Of a stretch of 64,000 nucleotides of DNA, positions 1 to 8,950 are shown piece by piece. The stretch's first letter is position 1; each line of letters opens with the position of its first letter. Source of the DNA: Actinomyces ruminis (lineage in GTDB: Bacteria > Actinomycetota > Actinomycetes > Actinomycetales > Actinomycetaceae). Location: contig NZ_MTPX02000051.1 of assembly GCF_002154335.2 (NCBI RefSeq), positions 62,001 through 126,000 of the forward strand, written 5' to 3'. Under the pieces are notes generated by a model. That model ran no database searches. It was not told the origin of the DNA and saw nothing but the letters and a program-made list of their open reading frames with translations. The translations under genes and the position numbers were made by a program.

Positions 1-384
1 GGCCTCGGCCTGCCCGGGCGGGACGGTGTTCAGGCCCGAGCGCAGCGCCTCGCACACGAAGGTAGCGGTGTACACGCTCAGGCCGATAACCGTCAGCCAG
101 AAGGAGTTGCGCGCCAACCATTGGTCGCCCCAGCGGCCCGAGACGACGATGCCCAGCTGGCCGTACACCCCGAGCGAGCAGGCCAGGATGATCAGCGTCA
201 GCGGGATGTTCATGACGATGTTGGTGAAGGCCGCCGCGAATCCGCGCAGCGAACCCATGGGGCACACGCGCATGATCATCAGGATGGTGCCGAGCAGGGC
301 GGCGCCGATCGCCGAGAAGATGGTCAGTTCGATATTGACGAGGAACGCGCCGAGGACGTCGTACTGGGACAGAAGTTCACCCAA
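1..384 (-). CDS. Amino-acid (glutamate-type) ABC transporter permease, 5' part only
   Basis: The minus strand reads from a TTG start at 384, preceded by an AGGAAGAG ribosome binding site, and stays open to the window edge (about 128 residues). The translation has a membrane segment after an N-terminus beginning MGELLSQYDVLG, further hydrophobic segments, and near the edge EALRSGLNTVPPGQAEA. That is the EAA loop that docks the ATPase in HisM/GluC-type permeases. It lies directly downstream of the binding-protein and ATPase genes on the same strand, so it is the first permease of a polar amino-acid importer. The C-terminus and any second permease are outside the window. The non-ATG start is chosen because no ATG lies between the Shine-Dalgarno and the first membrane helix. 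Confidence 0.85.
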   Translation of the reverse strand, partial: MGELLSQYDVLGAFLVNIELTIFSAIGAALLGTILMIMRVCPMGSLRGFAAAFTNIVMNIPLTLIILACSLGVYGQLGIVVSGRWGDQWLARNSFWLTVIGLSVYTATFVCEALRSGLNTVPPGQAEA

Positions 385-420
385 TGGCTCTTCCTTTCCT
401 TCCTTCCGATTCCGGGTCGC

Positions 421-1316
421 CTACTGACACAGCGAGTCGTCGACCGTCGGCGGGTTGAGGGCGGCGTCGGGGTCGAAGGCGGTGCCCACGTTGTCCTGCA
501 GCAGCCGGCTCCAGGTGCCCTCGTCGATGATCTCGGTGATGGCCCGGTTCACGGCCAGGCAGCGGTCGGAGTCCCCCTGGGGCAGCCCGACGCCGTAGTG
601 CTCCTCGGAGAAGGCATTGCCGACCACCTGTACCTTGCCCGCGTAATTGTCTTGGGCGGCGAAGCCGGCCAGGATGATGTTGTCGGTGGTCACGGCGTCG
701 ACGGTGCCGGCGGCCAAAAACTCCACGCACTGGGAGTAGGAGCGTACGGGGAACAGCTGCAGGGTGCCCGCGGAGTAGTCGTCGCGGATCGTCTGGGCGG
801 AGGTGGAGCCTCCACCGAGCACAGGATGTGGCCGTCCATGTCGTCGGGGCCGGAGATGTCCGAGTCGGTGCGCACCAGCAGGTCCTGACCGGCGATGAAG
901 TAGGGGCCGGCGAAGGTGATCTTCTCCCGGCGCGCGTCGGTGATCGAGTAGGTGCCGATGACCATGTCCACCTGCCCGTTTTGCAGCATGGTCTCCCGCT
1001 GAGCGGAAACGGCCTCCACCCACACGATCTCGTCCTCCTGGTAGCCCAGTTTGGCCGCGATGGCGCGCCCCATGTCGACGTCGAAGCCGGTGTAGCGCGA
1101 GCCGTCCTTCAGCCCCATGCCGGGCTGATCGAACTTGATGCCGATGCGGATGGTGTGCCCGGAGGCGCCGGAACCCCCGCCGGAGCAGGCGGCCAGGCCC
1201 GCGGTGCTCAGGGCCAGACCCAGGAGGACGGCGAGCAGGGCCCGGGCGCGGCGCGCCAGCCGGGGGTGGGCAGGCACGCCGCGCAGGCGGCGGCGTAGGT
1301 GATTGCGGTAGAGCAT
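421..1316 (-). CDS. Amino-acid ABC transporter substrate-binding lipoprotein (GluB-like), one frameshift
   Basis: Family-3 periplasmic binding protein that would capture glutamate or a related amino acid outside the cell. The ATG at 1316 follows a strong AGGAGG site. A signal peptide ends in a lipobox (GLAACSGGG), so the protein is lipid-anchored. The first half contains FDVDMGRAIAAKLGY and ITDARREKITFAGPYF, which are SBP_bac_3 motifs. The frame breaks near 812, and the rest (GSTSAQTIRDDYSAG to the end) continues in another frame. The break sits in GTGGAGGCTCC; one extra G (GAGGGCTCC) restores 298 continuous residues. Order ATPase, binding protein, permease matches the gluABC arrangement. Glutamate is the likely but unproven substrate. 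Confidence 0.85.
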
Positions 1317-1367
1317 GCCGACCTCCTAGCGGTGGGTGGTGCAAGTGGTTGAAGCGGGCATTCGACG

Positions 1368-2204
1368 TCAGTGTGTGATCAGTTTGGACAGGAAGTCCTG
1401 GGCGCGGTCCGTGCGCGGGCTGGTGAAAAACTCGTCCGGCGTGGCCTCTTCGACGATGGCGCCGTCGGCCATGAAGACCACTCGGTCGGCGGCCTGGCGG
1501 GCGAAGCCCATTTCGTGGGTGACGATGATCATGGTCATGCCCTCCGCGGCCAGCTCCGCCATGACGTCGAGCACCTCCTTGACCATCTCCGGGTCCAGGG
1601 CGGAGGTGGGCTCGTCGAAGAGCATCACCTTGGGCCGCATCGCCAGGGCGCGGGCAATGGCGACGCGCTGCTGTTGCCCGCCCGATAGCTGGGCCGGGAA
1701 CTTGGCGGCCTGGGAGTCCACGCCCACGCGCTGGAGCAGCCGGTGCGCCTCCGCCTCGGCGTCCTGCTTGGATACGCCGCGCACCTTGATCGGGCCGAGC
1801 GTGATGTTGTCCAGGATCGTCTTGTTGGCGAACAGGTTGAAGGACTGGAAGACCATGCCCACCTCGGCGCGCAGCCGGGCGAGCTCCTTGCCCTCCTGCG
1901 GCAGCTCTTGCCCGTCGATGCGAATCGTGCCGGTGTCGATCGACTCCAGCCGGTTGATGGTGCGGCACAGGGTCGACTTGCCCGAGCCGGAGGGGCCGAG
2001 CACCACCACGACCTCCTGCCGCTTGACGGCCAGGTTGATGTCCTTGAGCACGTGCAGGTCGCCGAAGTGCTTGTTGACGCCGACCAGTTCCACGAGCACG
2101 TCGTCGCTGCCGTCGGCCCTCCGCGCGGCATCCATGATGAGCGCGTCGGCGGGGCTGGCGGCGTCTGCAGAGCGGTCGGGCGCGGGCGACGGAGTGGTAC
2201 TCAT
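1368..2204 (-). CDS. Amino-acid ABC transporter ATPase (GluA-like)
   Basis: Intact 278-residue cytoplasmic ATPase that powers the importer encoded just downstream. Walker A is GPSGSGKST (about residues 70-78). The Q-loop region is VFQSFNLF, the signature is [15 protein letters not shown], Walker B is [14 protein letters not shown], and the switch region is [10 protein letters not shown]. These match the GlnQ/GluA polar amino-acid class. The first 35 residues are a low-complexity extension before the family starts at [11 protein letters not shown], so an internal start is possible. It is first in the minus-strand operon and divergent from miaB. Confidence 0.93.
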   Translation of the reverse strand: MSTTPSPAPDRSADAASPADALIMDAARRADGSDDVLVELVGVNKHFGDLHVLKDINLAVKRQEVVVVLGPSGSGKSTLCRTINRLESIDTGTIRIDGQELPQEGKELARLRAEVGMVFQSFNLFANKTILDNITLGPIKVRGVSKQDAEAEAHRLLQRVGVDSQAAKFPAQLSGGQQQRVAIARALAMRPKVMLFDEPTSALDPEMVKEVLDVMAELAAEGMTMIIVTHEMGFARQAADRVVFMADGAIVEEATPDEFFTSPRTDRAQDFLSKLITH

Positions 2205-2258
2205 GGCCTCATGACATACCGTGACCGTGTCGGGAATGGTCCGGCCGTGTTTCGGGCC

Positions 2259-2287
2259 TGTAACAGACGCTGGGCGCTGGTGTTACA
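2259..2287. promoter_or_regulatory. Inverted repeat between the glutamate operon and miaB
   Basis: TGTAACA (2259-2265) and TGTTACA (2281-2287) form a perfect 7-bp inverted repeat. The arms are 22 bp apart centre to centre, which puts both on one face of the helix. It lies 55-83 bp upstream of gluA and about 80-110 bp upstream of miaB, in the only gap between the divergent units. A regulator dimer site is plausible; no specific factor is recognised. Confidence 0.35.
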
Positions 2288-2367
2288 AATCTCACGGCCG
2301 AGGCGCGGTGTGAGACTCTGGCCGACCGGGTTCTGTCGGCGGCGCGGCGGCTCCTAGACTGCGCTCG

Positions 2368-4020
2368 ATGACCATGCTTGATGCTCCCGTAGCCGCCGCC
2401 CACGCCGACGGCACCACCCTGCGCACCTACCACGTGCGCACGCTCGGCTGCCAGATGAACGTCCACGACTCCGAGCACATGGCCGGCCTGTTGGAACAAG
2501 CCGGATACCGCCGCGCCGAAGATGTGCCCGAGGCGGCCGCGCGCGCCACCGCCGCCGGCGACGGTGGCGCCGACGTGGTGATCATCAACACCTGCTCCGT
2601 GCGGGAGAACGCCGCCACCCGCCTGTTCGGCAACCTCGGCCAGCTCGCCGCCGTCAAGCGGGAGCGCCCCGGCATGCAGATCGCCGTGGCCGGCTGCCTG
2701 GCCCAGCAGATGGGGGAGGGGATCGTGGAGCGGGCCCCGTGGGTCGACGTCGTCTTCGGCACCCACAACATCGACGTGCTGCCCGCCCTCCTGGAGCGCG
2801 CCCGTCACAACCGCGAGGCCGCCGTCGAGATCGAGGAGTCCCTGAAGGTCTTCCCCTCCACCCTGCCCACCCGGCGCGAATCCCCCTACGCCGCCTGGGT
2901 GTCCATCGCGGTGGGCTGTAACAACACCTGCACCTTCTGCATCGTGCCCTCCCTGCGCGGCAAGCAGCGCGACCGGCGCCCCGGGGACATCCTGGCCGAG
3001 ATCCAGGCCGTGGCCGCCCAGGGGGCCATCGAGGTCACCCTGCTGGGACAGAACGTCAACTCCTACGGCGTCGGCTTCGGCGAGCGCGGCGCCTTCGCCG
3101 GCCTGCTGCGCGCGGCCGGGAATGTGGAGGGCATCGAGCGGGTACGCTTCACCAGCCCGCACCCGGCGGCCTTCACCGACGACGTCATCGACGCCATGGC
3201 CGAAACCCCGGCCGTCATGCCCAGCCTGCACATGCCGCTGCAGTCCGGCTCGGACCGGATCCTGCGGGCCATGCGCCGCTCCTACCGCACCAAGCGGTTC
3301 CTCGACATCCTGGAGCGCGTGCGCGAGCGGATACCCGACGCGGCCATCACCACCGACCTGATCGTCGGCTTCCCCGGGGAGACCGAGGCGGACTTCCAGG
3401 CCACCCTCGACGTCGTGGAGCAGGCCCGCTTCGCCTCCGCCTTCACCTTCGAGTTCTCCCCGCGCCCAGGCACCCCGGCCGCGGGCATGCCCGACCAGGT
3501 GCCCACCGAAGTGGTCAAGGAGCGCTACGCCCGCCTGGATGAGCTCGTGCGGCGCATCACCCAGGAGGAGAACGAAGGTCAGGAAGGACGCGTCGTCGAG
3601 ATCCTTGTGGCCGAGGGGGAGGGGCGGCGCGACCAGGCCACGGCGCGCATCTCCGGGCGCGCCGCCGACAACCGGCTGGTGCACGCCGCTCTGCCGACCG
3701 GTCTGGCGGCAGACGACTACGCCGGTGGTGCGCCGCGGCCCGGGGACATGCTCACCGTCCGCGTCACGCACGGCGCCCCCCACAACCTGATCGCCGACTC
3801 CGCCCGCTGCGGCGCCGGGGCCGGCGGGGCGCGCGTGGATAGTGCGGGGCTAAGCGTCGGGGACCGCATGTGGCTGGACGACGGCCCCGCCCTGTTCGCG
3901 GTGCGGCGCACTCGTGCCGGGGACGCCTGGGAGCGCCGCCGCCGCGAGGCGCATGCTGCGCCCGAGCCGGATGCGGCACCGGTGGCCATCGGCATGCCGA
4001 CCATTCGCGTCGGCTCCTGA
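2368..4020 (+). CDS. miaB: tRNA-2-methylthio-N6-dimethylallyladenosine synthase
   Basis: Radical-SAM methylthiotransferase that adds the 2-methylthio group to i6A37 of tRNAs reading U-starting codons, downstream of MiaA (15292-16268). The N-terminal UPF0004 domain carries its three cluster cysteines in [18 protein letters not shown] and VAGCLAQQ. The radical-SAM motif CNNTCTFC is at about residues 184-191, in a context ([17 protein letters not shown]) typical of MiaB. A TRAM domain follows at about 400-480. The last 60 or so residues ([17 protein letters not shown] onward) are an actinobacterial-type extension, giving 550 residues. It is convergent with the ApbE gene, with only 17 bp between. 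Confidence 0.95.
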   Translation: MTMLDAPVAAAHADGTTLRTYHVRTLGCQMNVHDSEHMAGLLEQAGYRRAEDVPEAAARATAAGDGGADVVIINTCSVRENAATRLFGNLGQLAAVKRERPGMQIAVAGCLAQQMGEGIVERAPWVDVVFGTHNIDVLPALLERARHNREAAVEIEESLKVFPSTLPTRRESPYAAWVSIAVGCNNTCTFCIVPSLRGKQRDRRPGDILAEIQAVAAQGAIEVTLLGQNVNSYGVGFGERGAFAGLLRAAGNVEGIERVRFTSPHPAAFTDDVIDAMAETPAVMPSLHMPLQSGSDRILRAMRRSYRTKRFLDILERVRERIPDAAITTDLIVGFPGETEADFQATLDVVEQARFASAFTFEFSPRPGTPAAGMPDQVPTEVVKERYARLDELVRRITQEENEGQEGRVVEILVAEGEGRRDQATARISGRAADNRLVHAALPTGLAADDYAGGAPRPGDMLTVRVTHGAPHNLIADSARCGAGAGGARVDSAGLSVGDRMWLDDGPALFAVRRTRAGDAWERRRREAHAAPEPDAAPVAIGMPTIRVGS

Positions 4021-4037
4021 CTTGCAGCGCGTAACGT

Positions 4038-5021
4038 CTACCGATCTCGGCGAGGGGCGGTGAAGAGCTCGGCGGGCAGGTCGCGCCAGGTGCGGGAGAC
4101 GGCCGCGGAGCCGTCGGCGCGCAGCAGGGCGAAGTCGTAGGCGAAGCGAGCTGCGGCCAGAGACGCGGGGTCGGCCACGAACAGCGCCGTGGCCAGCCCG
4201 TCGGCTTGGGCGCAGGTGTCGGCAACCGCCCAAGCCGCGACGACGGCGTTCGCCCCCGCCACGGGCAGACCCGTGTGTGCATCAAGAATGTGGTGCAGGC
4301 CCGGTCCCCAGGCGCGGTGGGAGACGCCCGAGGCGCACACCGCCCCCGCGGCCAGCTCGACGATGCCGACCACCGCGCCGTCACCGCCGCGGCCCCCGGG
4401 CCGCTCCAGGCCGATGCGCACCGGCTGATCGCAGCGCACTAGCAGGTCGCCGGCGGCGTCGATCAGGTACTCCTCGTACTCGGCTTCGCGCAGCCAGGCG
4501 GCTAGCAGGTCGGCGAGGAACCCCTTGCCGGCGGCGCCGACGTCGACCAGTGCCGGCTCGCGCAGCACCAGCTGGTCGTCGTCGTGACGGGCGCAGGCAG
4601 CCCAGGTGGGGCGCCCATGCACCGCGCCCAGGCGCTGGGCGGCGCCGTCGCGCACCACGAAGCTGTAGGCGGCGTCGTAGCCGAGCGCCACCAGATCCGC
4701 ACCGGCCAGCGGGTCTATGCGCCCGTCCGTGGCGGCATGCAGACGGTCGTACAAGTCCAACAGCGTTGCCGAGCCGGGCGGCAGTGGGAGCGCGATTGTG
4801 CCGTCGGGCTCCCGCGCGAGCCGCCCTGCGGCGGCCCGTCGCACCAGCGACTCGGGGCGGAAGCGGGACCAGGTGTCCTCGAAGGCGTCGATGCGCGCCA
4901 GGAGCTGCCGGCGCAGCGCGCTGGGCACGGGGGAGCGGGTGTGGACCGCCCACGGGCAGCCGGTGGCCTCTAACTGCCAGGCGTGCCTGAGCCCGCCCGG
5001 GGCCTGCGAAGCTCTCATCAC
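4038..5021 (-). CDS. apbE: FAD:protein FMN transferase (ApbE family)
   Basis: Transfers FMN from FAD onto a Thr/Ser of FMN-binding domains. The expected partner is the FMN-binding lipoprotein at 12379-12930, at the far end of the same locus. Visible motifs are SRFRPES in the N-terminal part, VDVGAAGKGFLAD (the DxGGxAKGxxxD flavin/Mg site, with the second Gly as Ala), IDAAGDLLV in place of the usual GGN/GGD loop, and HHILDAHTGLPV near the C-terminus. It is about 327 residues. Oddly, no signal peptide or lipobox is visible, although many ApbE proteins act outside the membrane. Starts at GTG 5021 or ATG 5018 share a GGAGGG site. It is divergent from the iron operon across a DtxR-like box. Confidence 0.85.
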   Translation of the reverse strand: MMRASQAPGGLRHAWQLEATGCPWAVHTRSPVPSALRRQLLARIDAFEDTWSRFRPESLVRRAAAGRLAREPDGTIALPLPPGSATLLDLYDRLHAATDGRIDPLAGADLVALGYDAAYSFVVRDGAAQRLGAVHGRPTWAACARHDDDQLVLREPALVDVGAAGKGFLADLLAAWLREAEYEEYLIDAAGDLLVRCDQPVRIGLERPGGRGGDGAVVGIVELAAGAVCASGVSHRAWGPGLHHILDAHTGLPVAGANAVVAAWAVADTCAQADGLATALFVADPASLAAARFAYDFALLRADGSAAVSRTWRDLPAELFTAPRRDR

Positions 5022-5103
5022 CCTCCCGGGATCGATGCGGTCGATGAATCAGGACTGCCGCCGGCTTTGACGGATCTAATTACGTAAGCCTACTCTTTCC
5101 TAT

Positions 5104-5122
5104 GCAGGTCAGGCTCACCTAC
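5104..5122. promoter_or_regulatory. DtxR/IdeR-type iron box at the divergent apbE/FTR1 promoter
   Basis: GCAGGTCAGGCTCACCTAC matches the 19-bp DtxR/IdeR consensus TWAGGTTAGSCTAACCTWA at about 15 positions, including both AGGT/ACCT half-sites and the central AGGCT. A TACACT hexamer (5120-5125) overlaps its right edge and could be the -10 element of the FTR1 operon. Bound repressor would then block transcription when Fe(II) is plentiful. The site lies 50 bp before the FTR1 start and about 80 bp before apbE. Confidence 0.75.
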
Positions 5123-5171
5123 ACTATGGAAGGCCTGGCTACCTTACTCGGCATATGAAGGAAGCCGCCCC

Positions 5172-6925
5172 ATGGCCCACGCTCCGCTCCAGGACCGCCT
5201 TGCGCCCCCATCCGCCCGGGGCGCCGTCGTACTGGGCGCGGTACTGCTGCTGCTGACCGGGTTGGTTTCCGGGCTGTGGTCGACGGCGCGCGCGGCCGAG
5301 TCCGATACGGACTACGACTCCTGGGGCGCCGTCGTCGAGGCCATCACCACCGAGCTAGACGCCGCCGCCGAGTCTTACGGCTCTGGCGACACCGCCGGGG
5401 CCGCTGCCGCCTTCCAGCGCGCCTATAACTCCGGCTACGTCGCCTCCAATCTGCAAGTCGTCACCACCGACAACCTCGGTGCGGAAACCGCCTCCGAGCA
5501 GCGGCAGGCCTTCACCGACCTGCGCCAGGCCGCCTACGCCGCCGGCAACGCGGAAACTATCAGCGCCGGCGTCACGGAGCTGTCCGACTCCCTGGCTGAT
5601 ACTGCGGCCCAACTTGATGAGTTGGACAGTCTGGCCGACCCCCGCACCTATGCCGCCGACCAGGCGCCACCATCGCCACCCAGCGGGCCGAACTCCAGGC
5701 CAACAAGACCCGGATCAACGAGGGCCGTGGTGAGCGCACCTGGTCCGAGGTCGCCGCCGAGATGAACGCGCTGATCGACTCCGGCGTGGACAAGGCCGCC
5801 GCCGGCGACCGGGAGGGCGGCGCCGCCGACGTCAACAGCGCGTACTACGGCTACTACGAGAAGCTCGGCTTTGAGAAGACCGTCATGTCCGCCATCTCCG
5901 GCGACCGCGTCTCCGAGGTGGAGAACCAGTTCAAGGTCGTGCGCAAGGCCATGGTGGGCGGTGACGACATCGCGGACATCACCGCCGACGCCGAGACCCT
6001 CAAGACCTACCTGACCGAGGACGCCGCCACGCTCGACGGCGGGGCCGCCGAGAACATCAGCCCCTTAAAGGCCTTCCTCACGGGCTCCTTCGGACAGGCC
6101 TTCCTGATCCTGTTGCGCGAGGGCCTGGAGGCGATCCTGGTGGTTGCCGCCGTCATCGCCTACCTGCTCAAGGCCGGGATGCGGGACCGCGTGAAGTACA
6201 TCTATGCGGGCCTCGCCCTGGGACTGGCCGGCTCCGGCGTGGTGGCATTGCTGTTCGCCTGGCTGTACGACTCCGCCTCCGCCCACCAGGAGATCCTCGA
6301 GGGCGCGGTGGCGCTGATCGCTATGGTCATGCTGCTGTTCACCAGCAACTGGATGCTGTCGAAGTCCTCGGTGGCCTCCTGGAACCGCTACATCAAGGAC
6401 AAGACCGAGGCCTCCATCTCCGACGGCGGCTTCTGGGCGCTGGCCTCCCTGTCATTCCTGGCGGTCTTCCGCGAGGGCGCCGAAACCGTCATGTTCTATG
6501 AGGCGCTGTTCACCATGGATCCCTCCGGCTCGGCCAGCATCTGGCAGGGCTTCGCCGCCGGGGCGGTGGTACTCGTACTCATCTTCCTACTCATCCGCTT
6601 CACCAGTGTGAGGATTCCGCTGCGGCCCTTCTTCGCCATTACGAGTTTCCTCATGGCCGTCCTCGTCGTGATCTTCGCCGGCGGCGGCGCCCACGCCCTC
6701 ATCGAGGGCGACATCATCCCGGCGACCTACGTCGAGGGGTGGCCCACGTACGACTACCTGGGCCTGTACCCCTACCGGGAGACCCTCCTGTTCCAGGCCT
6801 TCATGGCCGCGCTCGTCGTCGTCCTATCCGCCGTGTCCGTGCTGCGCCACCGCCGGGTCGACGCCGCCCGGGCCGCGCAGACGGACACCGACGCCGCGGC
6901 CGCGAAGTCCGGGGCAACCGAATAA
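5172..6925 (+). CDS. FTR1-family iron permease with fused N-terminal extracellular domain, one frameshift
   Basis: Membrane iron permease, expected to import iron delivered by the P19 protein. The ATG at 5172 follows GAAGGA. A signal-like hydrophobic segment (about residues 18-40) is followed by a helical extracellular domain of roughly 260 residues, then a multi-helix permease. The two iron-binding signatures are LLREGLEAILV and VFREGAETVMFYE, the paired RExxE motifs of FTR1. The frame breaks near 5671 in GACCAGGCGCCACC. Adding one G (CAGGGCGCC) joins RTYAADQ to ATIATQRAEL and gives 584 residues. It is the first gene of an iron operon syntenic with Campylobacter cj1658-1663 and with bifidobacterial FTR1/P19 loci. 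Confidence 0.88.
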
Positions 6926-6957
6926 GAAACCCACCAACCGCAAAGGAAGACAACCCC

Positions 6958-7590
6958 ATGCGATCCCTCAAGCTCGTTAGTGCCACGGGTGCACTCGTCC
7001 TGGCCGGGACCCTCGGCCTGGCCGCCTGCTCCTCCTCCAACGATGCCGCCGACACCTCCACAGACACAGCCACCGAAGCGGCCTCGGACGCCGGAAACGA
7101 GGCCGGGTTCGAGGAATTCGACGTCAACGAGTCCCAGAAGGACCAGGAGGCCGAGGGGCAGATCAACGTCAACCTGGTCTACTTTCAGCCGGTGGATATG
7201 GAACCCGCCGGCGCCGCCGGACTGCCTGCCTCGCAGGCGGACCTGCACCTGGAGGCCGACATCAGCGCCCTGGGAGACAACACCCTGGGCTACGGTGCCG
7301 GCGACTTCGTGCCTGGCCTGACCGTGGACTACTCCATCGCCCCCGCCGACGGCTCCGGCGAGGCCGTGGAGGGCACCTTCATGCAGATGAACGCCTCCGA
7401 CGGCCCCCACTACGGCGGCAACATCGCCTTGCCGGACGCCGGCCAGTACACCGTCACCATCACCATCCACAGCCCGGAGGAAAACGGCTGGGTGCTGCAC
7501 ACCGACCCCGACACCGGCGTCAAGGGCCGCTTCTGGACCGAGCCCATCGAGCTCACCTGGGACTGGGACTACACCCCCATGGAGTGGTGA
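6958..7590 (+). CDS. P19-family iron-binding lipoprotein
   Basis: Homologue of the P19/Tp34 family, extracytoplasmic copper/iron-binding proteins that feed FTR1-type permeases. The ATG at 6958 is preceded by AAAGGAAG. The signal peptide ends at the lipobox GLAACSSS, followed by an acidic Ser/Thr/Ala-rich linker (about residues 22-60). The conserved core runs from INVNLVYFQPVDMEP through ASQADLHLEADI, FVPGLTVDYSI, MNASDGPHYGGNI and YTVTITIHSP to FWTEPIELTWDWDY. The His and Met residues in LHLEADI, the DGPHYG loop and FMQMN are the expected metal ligands. It is 210 residues, 32 bp after the permease gene. Confidence 0.92.
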   Translation: MRSLKLVSATGALVLAGTLGLAACSSSNDAADTSTDTATEAASDAGNEAGFEEFDVNESQKDQEAEGQINVNLVYFQPVDMEPAGAAGLPASQADLHLEADISALGDNTLGYGAGDFVPGLTVDYSIAPADGSGEAVEGTFMQMNASDGPHYGGNIALPDAGQYTVTITIHSPEENGWVLHTDPDTGVKGRFWTEPIELTWDWDYTPMEW

Positions 7591-7677
7591 GCCAGCGGTG
7601 ACGGCGCCGCCGTCGCGCGGCCCGCAGGCGCGGGCGAATAGACACAGCCAACCGGTATCGAGAGGAGCATCTGCGGA

Positions 7678-8949
7678 GTGTTGGAGCGCTTTGTTTCCGT
7701 TGTTGGAGGAGCCACCCTGCCCTTCCTGCTGTACGCCGCCCTGGCGGTAGTGCTGACACCCGCATCTGTGGAGGGGTGGCCGCGCGCCAGCCGCTGGCGC
7801 CTCGCCTCCGCCCTGACCGGTACCGCCGGTGCCCTCGTCTTCGCCGTCCTGCGGGCCACCTCCGTGATCGACCGGCGCACCATCGTCAACATCCCGACCC
7901 TCATCGCCTGCGTGGCGGTCGATGCGGCCCTGATCGTGGTACTTGCCCTGCTGGTGCGCCGCCCCACCTGGCGTGCGGATGGGCGGTTGGGCGCGGTCGC
8001 CCAAGTGACCGCCTGCCTGGCGATAGCCCTGGCGTTCTTCCGCGCCGTCCCCAACGTGGTGCTGGGGCTGACCGCCTTCATTGAGCCGGGGGAGGAGGTG
8101 CTGTCCTCCGAAATGCTGCTGCGCGTGCTCGGCTTTTTCGGCGGTTGGGGGGCCGTGGCCCTGCTCGCCTTCGTCTACTACCGCACGGCCCGCCGGGCCC
8201 CGGTGCGCCCCACCCGCGTGACCCTGCTGGCATTCGCGGTCGTGTTCGGGGCGATGCACCTGGTGGAGCTGGCGCGGGTGCTGCAGTCCGCCCACCGGAT
8301 CCGCCTGAGCGGGTCCGCCTTTCGGGTCATGACCTGGGCCACCAACAACGCGAATGGGATCATTCTGCTGACGGCCGCCGCCGTCTGGCTGGTGCCCATG
8401 GGCTTCGCGCTGGTCCGCGCGGTCGGCCGTACCCCGGTGCAGGCCAACCCGGCACGCACCCGTGCCCTGCGCGCCGAGCGGCGCCGTTCGCGCCGCTGGG
8501 TGCTGGCCTCGGGGCTCGGCTTCGCCGCGCTGGTGGTCACCCGGACCATCGCCGTCGCCAAGGTCAACGAGGTACCCACCCTGTCCGAACCCGAGCCCTA
8601 CGAGCGCTCCCATGACGCCGCCGTCGTGTCCGCAGCCCTCCTGGCCGACGGCCACCTGCACCGCTTCGCCTACGAGACCACCGACGGCACCGAGGTGCGC
8701 TTCATCATGATCCTGAAGAACGGCGGTGCCTACGGGGTGGGGCTGGACGCCTGCGAATCCTGCGGACCGGCCGGCTATTACGAGAGCGACGGCAAGATCA
8801 TCTGCAAGCGCTGCGACGTGGCCATCAACCCGGCCACCATCGGCTTCAAGGGCGGCTGCAACCCCATCCCCATTGAATTCGCGGTGGCCGACGGCGCCGT
8901 CAGCGTGCCCCTAAGCGCCCTGGAGGACAGCGCGGAGGTGTTCGCCTGA
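7678..8949 (+). CDS. DUF2318 membrane protein (Fe-S-type C-terminal cysteine domain)
   Basis: Polytopic membrane protein of 423 residues with about eight hydrophobic segments in the first 300 residues. A soluble C-terminal DUF2318 domain carries DACESCGPAGYY, ICKRCDVAINP and FKGGCNPIPIEF. That gives two CxxC pairs plus a Cys in the invariant GGCNPI turn, which suggests a metal or Fe-S centre. The family always sits beside FTR1/P19 (Campylobacter Cj1660). A role in reducing or shuttling electrons to iron is inferred from that and from the neighbouring flavoprotein. The GTG at 7678 follows GAGAGGAG. The next gene starts 1 bp after its stop. Confidence 0.88.
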   Translation: MLERFVSVVGGATLPFLLYAALAVVLTPASVEGWPRASRWRLASALTGTAGALVFAVLRATSVIDRRTIVNIPTLIACVAVDAALIVVLALLVRRPTWRADGRLGAVAQVTACLAIALAFFRAVPNVVLGLTAFIEPGEEVLSSEMLLRVLGFFGGWGAVALLAFVYYRTARRAPVRPTRVTLLAFAVVFGAMHLVELARVLQSAHRIRLSGSAFRVMTWATNNANGIILLTAAAVWLVPMGFALVRAVGRTPVQANPARTRALRAERRRSRRWVLASGLGFAALVVTRTIAVAKVNEVPTLSEPEPYERSHDAAVVSAALLADGHLHRFAYETTDGTEVRFIMILKNGGAYGVGLDACESCGPAGYYESDGKIICKRCDVAINPATIGFKGGCNPIPIEFAVADGAVSVPLSALEDSAEVFA

Positions 8950-8950
8950 C

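Noticed and set aside
421-1968. 515-residue minus-strand protein covering the binding protein and part of the ATPase
   Set aside because: Only its last ~130 residues are real (C-terminus of the binding protein after the lost base near 812); the rest is out of frame with the ATPase.
2209-3783. 524-residue minus-strand frame
   Set aside because: Antisense to miaB and made of Gly/Asp/Val-rich shadow sequence.
6772-8661. 629-residue minus-strand frame
   Set aside because: Antisense to the P19 and DUF2318 genes; Gly/Gln/Arg-rich shadow of high-G+C codons.
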